From contig PGCN01000012.1 in NCBI GenBank assembly GCA_002786385.1, positions 1 through 64,000 on the forward strand: a stretch of 64,000 nucleotides of DNA. Direction: 5' to 3'. A model generated the notes under the pieces. The model was not told the DNA's origin, did not search any database, and saw only the letters and a list, made by a program, of their open reading frames with translations. Positions within the stretch are counted from its first letter, which is position 1. Each line of letters opens with the position of its first letter. The stretch is from Flavobacterium sp. FEMGT703F. GTDB taxonomy: Bacteria; Bacteroidota; Bacteroidia; Flavobacteriales; Flavobacteriaceae. This document shows positions 43,974 to 52,309 of this stretch, one piece after another. The translations under genes and the position numbers were made by a program.

Positions 43974-46826
43974 TTATTTACTCAAGTACATTTTTCTTCT
44001 GCTGTACAACTCGTAGAACTGATCATCTTTTAAATCGTCTATAAACAAAATGCTCTCACCGGTGGATTTCATTTCCGGTCCGAGGGCTTTGTTTACATTC
44101 GGGAACTTACTGAAGGAGAACACCGGTTGTTTGATGGCATAACCGCTTAGTTTCGGATTGAAGGTGAAATCAGTCACTTTATTTTGACCTAACATGACTT
44201 TTGTAGCATAATTTACATACGGTTCGCCATACGCTTTTGCTATAAAAGGTACAGTACGTGAAGCTCTCGGATTGGCTTCAATAATATAAACGATATCGTC
44301 TTTGATGGCAAACTGGATATTGATTAAACCAACCGTTCTTAAAGCCAAAGCGATTTTCTTCGTATGGTCTTTGATTTGTTGCATCACGAATTCACCCAAA
44401 TTGAACGGTGGCAAAGTCGCATTCGAATCGCCCGAGTGCACACCACAAGGTTCAATATGCTCCATAATCCCAATGATGTATACGTTTTCGCCGTCGCAAA
44501 TCGCATCCGCTTCTGCTTCAATGGCACCGTCTAAATAATGGTCGAGCAACAATTTATTCCCCGGTATGTTTTTCAGCAAATCGATTACGTGTTCTTCCAG
44601 TTCTTGTTTGTTGATGACAATTTTCATGCCTTGACCGCCTAATACATAAGAAGGACGAACCAACAATGGAAAATCCAATACATCGGCTAAAGCTGAGGCT
44701 TGGTCCGCGTTTTCGGCTACACCAAATTTAGGGAACGGAATTTTTAGGTCTTCCAACAATTCGGAAAATCTTCCTCGGTCTTCCGCTAAATCCAAGGCAT
44801 CAAATGAAGTGCCTAATATTTTGATTCCGTAACGATCTAACTTTTCAGCCAGTTTTAAAGCGGTTTGTCCGCCCAACTGAACAATCACACCTTCCGGCTT
44901 TTCGTGGCGAATGATATCGTAAATGTGTTCCCAAAATACCGGCTCGAAATACAACTTATCAGCTGTATCAAAATCGGTCGACACCGTTTCCGGATTACAG
45001 TTGATCATGATGGTTTCGTATCCGCATTCTTTCGCGGCTAAAACGCCGTGTACACAGGAGTAATCAAACTCAATCCCTTGTCCGATACGATTAGGTCCGG
45101 AACCTAAAACGATGACTTTCTTTTTATCGGTAACGATACTTTCGTTGCTCACCAATCTTTGTCCGTCGGCAGTTTGAATTTCAGCTTCGAAAGTGGAGTA
45201 ATAATAAGGCGTCATGGCTTTGAATTCGGCCGCGCAAGTATCTACCAGTTTGTACACGCGATTGATGTTCATTTCTTCGCGCAATTTGTAAACCTGACTT
45301 TCCAAACAACCCATCATGTGGGCAATTTGTCGGTCACCGTAGCCTTTTTGTTTGGCTTCTAGGAGTAATTCCTTTGGTAAGGTATCCACTTTGTACTGGG
45401 AAATTTCTCTTTCCAACAAGTACAACTCTTCGTATTGTTTTAAGAACCACATATCGATTTTGGTGATTTCGTGGATGCGGCTCAACGGAATGCCCATGGC
45501 AATCGCATCGTAAATCACGAATACTCTGTCCCAACTTGCAAAAGTCAGTTTTTCGATAATTTGTTCGTAATTTTTATAGCCTTTTCCGTCGGCACCAATT
45601 CCGTTTCTTTTGATTTCTAAAGATTGGGTCGCTTTGTGCAAGGCTTCTTGGAACGAACGTCCGATACCCATTACTTCTCCAACGGATTTCATTTGCAAGC
45701 CCAAAGTTCTATCTGAGCCTTCAAACTTATCGAAATTCCAACGCGGGATTTTAACGATAACGTAATCTAAGGTCGGCTCAAACAAAGCGGAAGTCGACTT
45801 GGTGATTTGGTTTTGTAATTCGTCTAAATGATAGCCTAAAGCCAATTTGGTGGCGATTTTTGCAATTGGATAACCGGTTGCTTTAGACGCTAAAGCGGAG
45901 GAACGAGATACACGCGGATTGATTTCAATGGCTACAATATCTTCTTTTTCATCCGGCGATACGGCAAATTGTACGTTACAACCTCCGGCAAAATTCCCGA
46001 TAGAGCGCATCATCAAAATGGCCATATCACGCATTTTTTGGAAAGTCGTGTCGGACAATGTCATAGCCGGCGCTACCGTAATCGAATCTCCAGTATGTAT
46101 GCCCATCGGGTCCATATTTTCGATAGAACAGATGATGACCACATTGTCGTTTTTATCGCGCAAGAGTTCTAACTCATATTCTTTCCAACCCAATAAAGCC
46201 TTATCGATTAAGACTTCGTGAATGGGTGATGCTTCTAAACCACGAGTTAGTAAATCGTCGAAATCTTCTTTTTTGTGTACAAAAGCCGCTCCGGTTCCGC
46301 CCAAAGTAAAGGAAGGACGAATCACCAAAGGAAAGCCAAATTCTTGTGCAATTTCTTTTCCTTTTAAGAAAGAAGTCGCGGTTTTGGCCGGCGCGGTAGG
46401 TACATTTATTTTTTGCAACAATTGTTTGAATTGCTCGCGGTCTTCAGTAATGTTGATGGCATTAATATCAACCCCAATTAACCTCACGTTGAAATCTTGC
46501 CAAATCCCTTTTTCGTCGGCTTCCAGACACAAGTTCAAAGCCGTTTGTCCGCCCATAGTAGGTAGCACTGCGTCAATTTGCGGGTGCTCTTTCAGGATTT
46601 GGATGATGGATTTGGTGGTTAGCGGTAATAAGTAAACGTGATCGGCCATGGAAGGATCAGTCATAATCGTTGCCGGATTGGAGTTGATCAAGATGACTTC
46701 GATTCCTTCTTCTCTGAGCGAGCGAGCGGATTGTGAACCGGCGTAGTCGAATTCGCAAGCTTGTCCGATTACGATAGGGCCTGAACCAATAATTAAAACC
46801 GATTTGATGGAGTTGTCTTTAGGCAT
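43974..46826 (-). CDS. carB: Carbamoyl-phosphate synthase large subunit CarB, lacking the allosteric domain
   Basis: CarB uses ammonia from CarA, bicarbonate and two ATP to make carbamoyl phosphate for arginine and pyrimidine synthesis. This protein has both ATP-grasp halves: the first starts SVLIIGSGPIVIGQACEFDY, the second repeats KVIVLGSGPNRIGQGIEFDY near residue 570. It ends at ILFIDDLKDDQFYELYSRRK after 950 residues. E. coli CarB has 1073; the C-terminal MGS-like allosteric domain, which binds UMP and ornithine, is absent. I recall the short form as usual in Flavobacteriaceae. The carA gene is not in the window. Confidence 0.96.
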   Translation of the reverse strand: MPKDNSIKSVLIIGSGPIVIGQACEFDYAGSQSARSLREEGIEVILINSNPATIMTDPSMADHVYLLPLTTKSIIQILKEHPQIDAVLPTMGGQTALNLCLEADEKGIWQDFNVRLIGVDINAINITEDREQFKQLLQKINVPTAPAKTATSFLKGKEIAQEFGFPLVIRPSFTLGGTGAAFVHKKEDFDDLLTRGLEASPIHEVLIDKALLGWKEYELELLRDKNDNVVIICSIENMDPMGIHTGDSITVAPAMTLSDTTFQKMRDMAILMMRSIGNFAGGCNVQFAVSPDEKEDIVAIEINPRVSRSSALASKATGYPIAKIATKLALGYHLDELQNQITKSTSALFEPTLDYVIVKIPRWNFDKFEGSDRTLGLQMKSVGEVMGIGRSFQEALHKATQSLEIKRNGIGADGKGYKNYEQIIEKLTFASWDRVFVIYDAIAMGIPLSRIHEITKIDMWFLKQYEELYLLEREISQYKVDTLPKELLLEAKQKGYGDRQIAHMMGCLESQVYKLREEMNINRVYKLVDTCAAEFKAMTPYYYSTFEAEIQTADGQRLVSNESIVTDKKKVIVLGSGPNRIGQGIEFDYSCVHGVLAAKECGYETIMINCNPETVSTDFDTADKLYFEPVFWEHIYDIIRHEKPEGVIVQLGGQTALKLAEKLDRYGIKILGTSFDALDLAEDRGRFSELLEDLKIPFPKFGVAENADQASALADVLDFPLLVRPSYVLGGQGMKIVINKQELEEHVIDLLKNIPGNKLLLDHYLDGAIEAEADAICDGENVYIIGIMEHIEPCGVHSGDSNATLPPFNLGEFVMQQIKDHTKKIALALRTVGLINIQFAIKDDIVYIIEANPRASRTVPFIAKAYGEPYVNYATKVMLGQNKVTDFTFNPKLSGYAIKQPVFSFSKFPNVNKALGPEMKSTGESILFIDDLKDDQFYELYSRRKMYLSK

Positions 46827-46909
46827 TGTAGTTAGATTTTTAGACTTCTTAGATTGTTAGATCATTAGACATCTTAGAAAGTTAGTTAGTTGTGTTGTTG
46901 TATTTGGTT

Positions 46910-47020
46910 CTAGCCCCGATTGTCCCGAAGCTTCGGGAGAAATCCTTTTTATTTGCCATACTGAGCGCAGTCGAAGCATAAAAATAAAAAGATTGTAGCG
47001 AACAGCGGGAAATAGCTCCT
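46910..47020. repeat. Structured non-coding repeat element
   Basis: A 110-base non-coding stretch contains the palindrome CCCGAAGCTTCGGG (46924-46937), a long stem of ATCCTTTTTATTT (46942-46954) with AAATAAAAAGAT (46982-46993), the word CTGAGCGCAGTCGAAG (46961-46976) in its loop, and weakly matching outer arms (TAGCCCCG against CGGGAAATAGC). From memory, similar words (TAGCCCCGAT, AGCGGGAAATAGCTCC) recur between genes in Flavobacterium genomes. It lies between carB and rpmH. Confidence 0.55.
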
Positions 47021-47048
47021 GAAAATTATCAATATTTATGAACAGGTT

Positions 47049-47084
47049 TAAAAAAAAGCCGCTACTAATAAAAGTAACGGCTTG
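47049..47084 (-). terminator. Terminator of rpmH
   Basis: On the minus strand AAGCCGTTACT, a TTTATT loop and AGTAGCGGCTT are followed by a T-run. It lies 22 bases after the rpmH stop codon. Confidence 0.9.
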
Positions 47085-47105
47085 ATATTGATTGATAAAG
47101 AATCA

Positions 47106-47267
47106 TTATTTTTTGTGTCTTGGTTCACAAGATACAGTCAATTTATGTCTTCCTTTAGCTCTACGACGCGCAAGGACCTTTCTTCCATTTGCTGAAGCCA
47201 TTCTGTCCATAAATCCGTGTTTATTTCTTCTTTTTCTTTTCGATGGTTGAAACGTTCTTTTGCTCAT
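47106..47267 (-). CDS. rpmH: 50S ribosomal protein L34
   Basis: Reading the minus strand from the ATG at 47267 gives the 53-aa protein [20 protein letters not shown] and so on, ending [14 protein letters not shown]. The motif '[23 protein letters not shown]' (shortened here) and the Arg/Lys-rich composition identify L34. The C-terminal extension SCEPRHKK after RHKLTV is typical of Flavobacteriaceae. It has its own terminator at 47049-47084. A divergent gene starts 154 bases away at 47422. Confidence 0.97.
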   Translation of the reverse strand: MSKRTFQPSKRKRRNKHGFMDRMASANGRKVLARRRAKGRHKLTVSCEPRHKK

Positions 47268-47392
47268 TGCTGTATATCTTTAAAATCGTGTAATATTCTA
47301 TTCAGGTTGGTTCTTTCAAAACCGAGTGCAAATATACAAACCTTTTTTTTTCCGACAAGAACTTTTTTAAAAATATTTTTAATTCATTTTAC

Positions 47393-47400
47393 TACCTTTG
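47393..47400 (+). promoter_or_regulatory. Promoter -7 element of the 47422 gene
   Basis: TACCTTTG at 47393-47400 matches TAnnTTTG, 21 bases before the ATG at 47422. A -33 TTG is not clear. Confidence 0.5.
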
Positions 47401-47421
47401 TGCCACAAAAATTTTAAAGAC

Positions 47422-47937
47422 ATGTTTCACAGATTTATTAAATTAATTATAGCGGCTTTATTGGTTGCCACCGCCATTTGGCAATTTACGGAAAGTAATA
47501 TCGGCAATGGTATTTTCTTGATTTTACTGACTGCCATTCCAATCTTTTTGTACTACAAGAACGAATTTATTTTAATGGCTTTCCTAAAATTGAGAAAACA
47601 GGATTTTGCCGGCGCCAAAAATTGGTTGGATAAAATTAAAAATCCGGAAACGGCTTTGGTGAGAAAACAACAAGGCTATTACAACTACTTACACGGTTTA
47701 ATGACTTCGCAAACCAATTTACACCAATCGGAGAAATACTTCAGAAAAGCGATTGAATTAGGTTTGAGTATGGATATGGATTTAGCGGTTGCCAAACTCA
47801 ACTTAGCCGGAATTGCCATGTCGAAAAGACGCAAAATGGAAGCTACTACTTTGCTCAATGAAGCTAAGAAACTCGACAAGCAAAATATGCTGAACGATCA
47901 GATTAAAATGATGAAAGAACAGTTGAAAAAGATTTAA
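47422..47937 (+). CDS. Membrane-anchored TPR-like protein
   Basis: This 171-aa protein has two membrane segments near its start (about residues 5-22 and 30-45), then a helical region whose pattern fits tetratricopeptide repeats: 'KLRKQDFAGAKNWLDKIKNP', 'YNYLHGLMTSQTNLHQSEKY' and 'FRKAIELGLSMDMDLAVAKL', followed by NLAGIAMSKRRKMEATTLL. TPR proteins act in protein-protein contacts. The ATG at 47422 is preferred over the upstream TTG at 47398 because it lies 21 bases after a TACCTTTG element. No partner is visible; function is unknown. Confidence 0.75.
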   Translation: MFHRFIKLIIAALLVATAIWQFTESNIGNGIFLILLTAIPIFLYYKNEFILMAFLKLRKQDFAGAKNWLDKIKNPETALVRKQQGYYNYLHGLMTSQTNLHQSEKYFRKAIELGLSMDMDLAVAKLNLAGIAMSKRRKMEATTLLNEAKKLDKQNMLNDQIKMMKEQLKKI

Positions 47938-47993
47938 TTAGACTACTTAGACTGACTTAGACTGACTTAGACCGTCTAGACCATTTAGACAAT

Positions 47994-48028
47994 AAAAAAC
48001 CATCCTGATTATATTAGGATGGTTTTTC
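47994..48028. terminator. Bidirectional terminator
   Basis: AAAAACCATCCT (47995-48006) and AGGATGGTTTTT (48016-48027) form a perfect stem with a 9-base loop. It separates the TPR-like gene from the convergent lytic transglycosylase gene. Confidence 0.9.
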
Positions 48029-48077
48029 ATTTTTGTATCTAAGTAGTCTAATTTTCCAAGAATCTAAGAAGTCTCCA

Positions 48078-48971
48078 TTAATAGCCTTCCAGCGGAATTT
48101 CAATCTCGTAACGCTTTTTGGTTGGGTTGACCAACTTTTTATCGCGCAACCATGGATTGTGGATTTTCAAGATTTTATAGTTAATCCCTTGTGCAATGGC
48201 AAATCCGGTTAAATCGGTGATGGAACTGTCGACCGCTACTTTTTTGGTTGGGATTTGGGTGTACAAATCGCTGGTGTAAATACTAAAACCATATTTAGCC
48301 GGTTGGCGCATGATCTCCTTCAGTGCCAATATGCGGAATACGTAACGCGAAGTTTCTTCGGTTAGTGCCAAATCGTAGTAGTTGGTTACTTTCTGTTCGT
48401 CTATTCTTTTGGTGATGCCGTTCATACCGCCGTTATAGGAAGCGGCTGCTAAAGTCCATGAACCGAATTTTTCTTTGGCGGCTAATAAATAACGACAAGC
48501 CGCTTCGGTAGATTTTTCCAAATGGTATCTTTCATCGACTATGTCGTTTACCTCCATGCCTTTCTCTTTAGCGGTTTCAGGCATAAATTGCCATACACCA
48601 CGTGCTCCGGCAGAAGAAACAGCATTAACCAAACCACTTTCGATTACAGCTAAATATTTAAAATCATCCGGCACACCGTATTTGGCTAAAATCGGTTCTA
48701 TAATAGGAAATACGCGATTCGCTCTTTTGATAATAAGAGCCGTTGTGGCATCGAGATTGGCATTAATTAACAATTCTCTGTCCAAGCGCTCGCGAACATC
48801 GGAGATTTGTAACGGTGCTTTTTCGCCCGCAAAATCAACTTCGGTCGGGAAGTACATGGCAGAACCTTCGTGTAGTAATTTTTCTTTTTCAGTTCCGGAA
48901 ATCCCGTAAACCAGAACGCCGGACAATACCCCTATGGCCAGCACGGATACTAAGATTTTATTCGTTTTCAT
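48078..48971 (-). CDS. Lytic transglycosylase (Slt70-type catalytic domain)
   Basis: This 297-aa protein has a signal anchor at residues 5-25 and then a soluble SLT domain. The catalytic Glu is E111 in YLAVIESGLVNAVSSAGARG; the marks GVWQFMPETAKEKGM (about 125-140) and AAASYNGGMNGI near residue 185 follow, and ILALKEIM sits near 230. It cuts peptidoglycan between N-acetylmuramic acid and N-acetylglucosamine in the periplasm, forming a 1,6-anhydro product. The C-terminal 60 residues (about 235-297) resemble a small wall-binding domain but lack a clear LysM motif. The gene is on its own. Confidence 0.92.
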   Translation of the reverse strand: MKTNKILVSVLAIGVLSGVLVYGISGTEKEKLLHEGSAMYFPTEVDFAGEKAPLQISDVRERLDRELLINANLDATTALIIKRANRVFPIIEPILAKYGVPDDFKYLAVIESGLVNAVSSAGARGVWQFMPETAKEKGMEVNDIVDERYHLEKSTEAACRYLLAAKEKFGSWTLAAASYNGGMNGITKRIDEQKVTNYYDLALTEETSRYVFRILALKEIMRQPAKYGFSIYTSDLYTQIPTKKVAVDSSITDLTGFAIAQGINYKILKIHNPWLRDKKLVNPTKKRYEIEIPLEGY

Positions 48972-49042
48972 AACCCTAAATTTTTGAATTGCAATGACAA
49001 TTGCGTTGGAATCGTAAAGCTACAAAAAACGAGCCTAAACGA

Positions 49043-49705
49043 CTACTTCTCTAAGATAATTTTAGGTAAATTTTCGTTCAACCATTTGTACTTGCTTAAA
49101 ATCATGATGTGCGTTCCGCCTTTTACCGGGATATATTCTTTGATGTATTTGGGTGGAAAAACCTCATCAGCATCGCCGTGGATGTGAATAATTTCTGGGT
49201 CGATGTCTTTTCGTTCCCAATGGATGATTTGCTCAATAGCCCAATCCAGATAGTGTTTGTTTCGAACCGACAAAAACTTTTCATACAATGCCAATCGTTG
49301 TTTGATGATGGAAGAACCAAAAGAGAACTTCATCAGCGACTCGATATTTTCGAACAATTGCGTAGGTATAAGTTTGTATGCCTTAGTGGTTTTGGCGATT
49401 TTAAAACGACGCGGAAATTCGGCATTGGATTTTACACTCGAAATGATGATTACTTTTTTAGGTTGTAAAAAAGATTTCATTTCCTGAACCAAAATACCGC
49501 CGAAAGAAACACCAATCAATACCGGATTTTCATGGGTAACTTTTTGAGCCATTCGCTTGGCATAAGCAGTTAAACTCTCGCGTTCCAAAGGGATTTCCCA
49601 TTCCAACAAATGCATTTCAAAAAGGTCTTTCGGCAGTTGAATGCGCTCAAAAATAGTAGGACTGGCTGCCAAACCCGGCATGAAGTAAACGTGTATTTTA
49701 GTCAT
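49043..49705 (-). CDS. Alpha/beta hydrolase
   Basis: This 220-aa protein has a compact alpha/beta-hydrolase core: PGLAASPTIFERIQ near the start (oxyanion side), the nucleophile elbow GVSFGGILVQEM (Ser near residue 65), the acid residue in IHIHGDADEVFPP (about residue 173) and the His in GGTHIMILSKYK (about 197). There is no signal peptide, so it is cytoplasmic. The substrate is unknown. Short regions upstream (49705-49771) are shared with the divergent gene at 49771. Confidence 0.87.
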   Translation of the reverse strand: MTKIHVYFMPGLAASPTIFERIQLPKDLFEMHLLEWEIPLERESLTAYAKRMAQKVTHENPVLIGVSFGGILVQEMKSFLQPKKVIIISSVKSNAEFPRRFKIAKTTKAYKLIPTQLFENIESLMKFSFGSSIIKQRLALYEKFLSVRNKHYLDWAIEQIIHWERKDIDPEIIHIHGDADEVFPPKYIKEYIPVKGGTHIMILSKYKWLNENLPKIILEK

Positions 49706-49734
49706 TATTTAAGCTAAGACTCGTTAATTATTCG

Positions 49735-49742
49735 TAAATTTG
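49735..49742 (+). promoter_or_regulatory. Promoter -7 element of the 49771 gene
   Basis: TAAATTTG at 49735-49742 matches TAnnTTTG and lies 28 bases before the ATG at 49771. A -33 TTG is not at the usual spacing. Confidence 0.45.
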
Positions 49743-49770
49743 CCTAAAAATAATCCTTTTATTTTACTTG

Positions 49771-50085
49771 ATGATGAACACAACGTTAATTTCAGAAAAA
49801 ATGGAAATTAAAGATAACACCTTTGCTCGGCAGTTTGAAACACTGGTTGACGGTAAATTAATTTCTGTTGAATATTCGTTTCAAGAGAAAAAAATATTCC
49901 TGACCAGAATTAATACTTTTGACGGCTTTAATGATGATGAATTGATTAATGAATTACTGAAAAACATTATGGAAATCGCCTACGAACGCAAATTAAAAGT
50001 GGTGCCGATTTTACCTAAAATTGCCCTTTTCTTCAGAAAAAATACAACTTACAGAGATTTGTTACCTCCGGGAATTAAAATCTAA
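49771..50085 (+). CDS. Small GNAT-like (YjdJ-type) N-acetyltransferase domain protein
   Basis: This protein of about 104 aa follows the YjdJ/GNAT-like pattern: 'FARQFETLVDGKLISVEYSF', 'KKIFLTRINTFDGF', 'LINELLKNIMEIAYERKLKV' and VPILPKIALFFRKNTTYRDL. The central helix and the 'K..P..P.....' strand correspond to the acetyl-CoA-binding half, although the usual Q/R-x-x-G-x-G/A loop is not present. The frame opens at a TTG at 49768; two ATGs follow at 49771 and 49774. A third at 49801 (MEIKDN) resembles the family start and may be the true one. Substrate unknown. Confidence 0.8.
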   Translation: MMNTTLISEKMEIKDNTFARQFETLVDGKLISVEYSFQEKKIFLTRINTFDGFNDDELINELLKNIMEIAYERKLKVVPILPKIALFFRKNTTYRDLLPPGIKI

Positions 50086-50105
50086 TATCAAAATACTTTT
50101 ATAGT

Positions 50106-50132
50106 AAAGTCGCTCTCAAGGCGACTTTTTTT
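50106..50132 (+). terminator. Terminator after the GNAT-like gene
   Basis: AAAGTCGC (50106-50113) pairs with GCGACTTT (50121-50128), followed by a T-run. Confidence 0.88.
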
Positions 50133-50155
50133 ATGGATTTTAGTATTTTTATCCA

Positions 50156-50497
50156 ATGAACACAGCCGACTTCCGACAAGAAATAATTCACTACTTCGAA
50201 AACATCGACAAATACTACGGTTCCAAAACCGAAATTACGGAAGGATTGTGCACTGATATACATAATTTAGACGCCAACCACACGACTTGGAATCTCTCCG
50301 AATTCGAACTGATTCGTTCCGCCTACCGCAACACCGGTGATAAGTTCATGATGGAAGGCAGCAATATGTATTACGAAATATCAGCCGATAGAATTGTAGC
50401 CTTCCAGCAATTGGGCCGACACAAATTTGAATTCATAGAGCAATACAGTGAAACCGTATTCCGCATTACCAAGATTCGTTTTCACTATAAATATTAA
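50156..50497 (+). CDS. Hypothetical protein
   Basis: This 113-aa protein has no signal peptide or membrane segment. It starts with a helical part (MNTADFRQEIIHYFENIDKY) and continues with strands such as FELIRSAYRNTGDKFMMEGS and ISADRIVAFQQLGRHKFEFI. The order of helix then beta strands could be a small NTF2- or cystatin-like fold, but I do not recognise a family. It lies 24 bases after a terminator with its own start ATG at 50156 and no visible partner. Function is unknown. Confidence 0.6.
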   Translation: MNTADFRQEIIHYFENIDKYYGSKTEITEGLCTDIHNLDANHTTWNLSEFELIRSAYRNTGDKFMMEGSNMYYEISADRIVAFQQLGRHKFEFIEQYSETVFRITKIRFHYKY

Positions 50498-50701
50498 AAA
50501 GGAACTGAAATGTTTTCGGCTAAAAACCCATAAAAATAGGCACTTTCCACAATCAATAACGCCAATCTTAAGATTGCCTTAATTTTTTGGCATCAATTTT
50601 GGATGAGCTGAAAACAAAAATAATTTCCTTGGCAAATCCGGAATGCTGACCATTATTTTTAGTTAAACCATCAGTATTAATTTTTCTAAAAACTTATTCC
50701 C

Positions 50702-52267
50702 ATGAAAAAAGTTCATTTTTTTTCAGCAGTCCTTGTCATGCTTATTTTTGCCGGCTGTAAACAAGGCTCCTTGCAATACGAAGCGGCTGCAGACACCACA
50801 GCAGTGGAAGCCTCCGACAGCGAAATCCTGCTACCCAATCCTGACGATGCAGTAACCACCAACGAAAACACGGAAAGCTATGCCGAACTCATAGAAAACC
50901 CTTTCGAATCGCCAAAAACTGCTCCTTTATCGACTTTCTCCATCGATGTTGACAATGCAGCTTACACAAACATCCGACGTTTCCTCAATAACGGTCAACC
51001 CGTACCGAAAGATGCGGTTCGCGTGGAGGAAATGGTCAACTTTTTTAAATACCAATACCCGCAACCGGTTGATGAACATCCTTTTTCCATTAACACCGAA
51101 TACAGTCAGAGTCCTTGGAATGCTAAGCACAAATTGTTGCGCATCGGTTTACAAGGCAAAAACATCCCAACTTATAATTTACCGGCGTCCAATTTGGTAT
51201 TCTTAATAGATGTCTCCGGTTCAATGAGCGACGAGAATAAACTGCCATTACTGAAAGAATCGATGAAAGTCTTGGTAAAAGAATTACGTGCCAAAGACAA
51301 AGTTTCAATTGTAGTCTATGCCGGTGCCGCAGGTGTAGTTTTAGAACCTACCTCGGGTGAAGACAAAGAAACCATCATCGAAGCTTTTGACAACTTGAAC
51401 GCCGGAGGCAGCACAGCCGGAGGCGAAGGCATTGAGTTGGCTTACCAATTGGCCAAGCAAAACTTTATCAAAGACGGCAATAACCGAGTGATTTTGGCCA
51501 CCGACGGCGACTTCAATGTAGGGAAATCTTCCGACGCCGACATGGAAGACTTGATTGAAGAAAAAAGAAAATCGGGCATCTTCTTAACCGTTTTAGGTTA
51601 CGGCATGGGCAATTACAAAGACAGTAAAATGGAAATATTAGCCGACAAAGGCAACGGCAATTATGCTTACATCGACAACATACAAGAAGCCAATCGCTTT
51701 TTAGGAAGAGAATTTAAAGGTTCATTGTTCGCCATTGCCAAAGATGTAAAAATCCAAATCGAATTCAACCCGAAACACGTACAGGCTTACCGATTGATTG
51801 GTTATGAAAACCGAAAACTAAAAGCCGAAGATTTCAAAAATGACGCGGTTGATGCCGGAGAATTGGGCAGCGGACACACCGTTACCGCATTATATGAAAT
51901 TATTCCGGTTGGAGTAGACAGCGATTTTGTGCCTTCGGATTTGAAATATACGAAAGTTAAAACCGATAGCGAAAGTCAGTATAACGAAGAACTCGCCACC
52001 ATTAAATTCCGCTACAAAAAACCGGATGGCGAGAAAAGCATCGAAATGATTAAAACCATAGCCGATCAAGCGATAAGTTTAGAGCAAAGCTCAAGAGATT
52101 TCAAGTTCAGCAGCGCAGTGGCTTGGTTCGGATTGAAATTGAGAGATTCCAAATACCTCTCCGAAAAATCAACCGACGCCATCAAACGTTTGGCACAATC
52201 CGGTTTGAGTTATGACGAAGATGGTTACAAAGCCGAATTCATACGATTGGTCGAAACCGTCAATTAA
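50702..52267 (+). CDS. VWA-domain lipoprotein (YfbK-like, DUF3520)
   Basis: This 521-aa protein has a lipoprotein signal ending MLIFAGC and an acidic linker. A YfbK-type N-terminal region (FSIDVDNAAYTNIRRFLNNG, about 80-100) leads to a von Willebrand A domain with an intact MIDAS: DVSGSMSDENK (about residue 170), TAGGEGI and ATDGDFNVG. The C-terminal DUF3520-type domain ends with AQSGLSYDEDGYKAEFIRLV. It is anchored at the envelope and probably binds a divalent metal and a protein partner. Its promoter lies in the 204-base gap before it, with the nearest candidate in AGTATTAATTTTTC. A terminator follows. Confidence 0.92.
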   Translation: MKKVHFFSAVLVMLIFAGCKQGSLQYEAAADTTAVEASDSEILLPNPDDAVTTNENTESYAELIENPFESPKTAPLSTFSIDVDNAAYTNIRRFLNNGQPVPKDAVRVEEMVNFFKYQYPQPVDEHPFSINTEYSQSPWNAKHKLLRIGLQGKNIPTYNLPASNLVFLIDVSGSMSDENKLPLLKESMKVLVKELRAKDKVSIVVYAGAAGVVLEPTSGEDKETIIEAFDNLNAGGSTAGGEGIELAYQLAKQNFIKDGNNRVILATDGDFNVGKSSDADMEDLIEEKRKSGIFLTVLGYGMGNYKDSKMEILADKGNGNYAYIDNIQEANRFLGREFKGSLFAIAKDVKIQIEFNPKHVQAYRLIGYENRKLKAEDFKNDAVDAGELGSGHTVTALYEIIPVGVDSDFVPSDLKYTKVKTDSESQYNEELATIKFRYKKPDGEKSIEMIKTIADQAISLEQSSRDFKFSSAVAWFGLKLRDSKYLSEKSTDAIKRLAQSGLSYDEDGYKAEFIRLVETVN

Positions 52268-52275
52268 TCCCAAAA

Positions 52276-52306
52276 AGAAACCCTGATTTTTACAATCAGG
52301 GTTTTG
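52276..52306. terminator. Terminator between the VWA gene and mtaB
   Basis: AAACCCTGAT (52278-52287) and ATCAGGGTTT (52294-52303) form a stem with a T-rich loop; an A-run precedes it and a T-run follows. Confidence 0.88.
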
Positions 52307-52309
52307 TAT

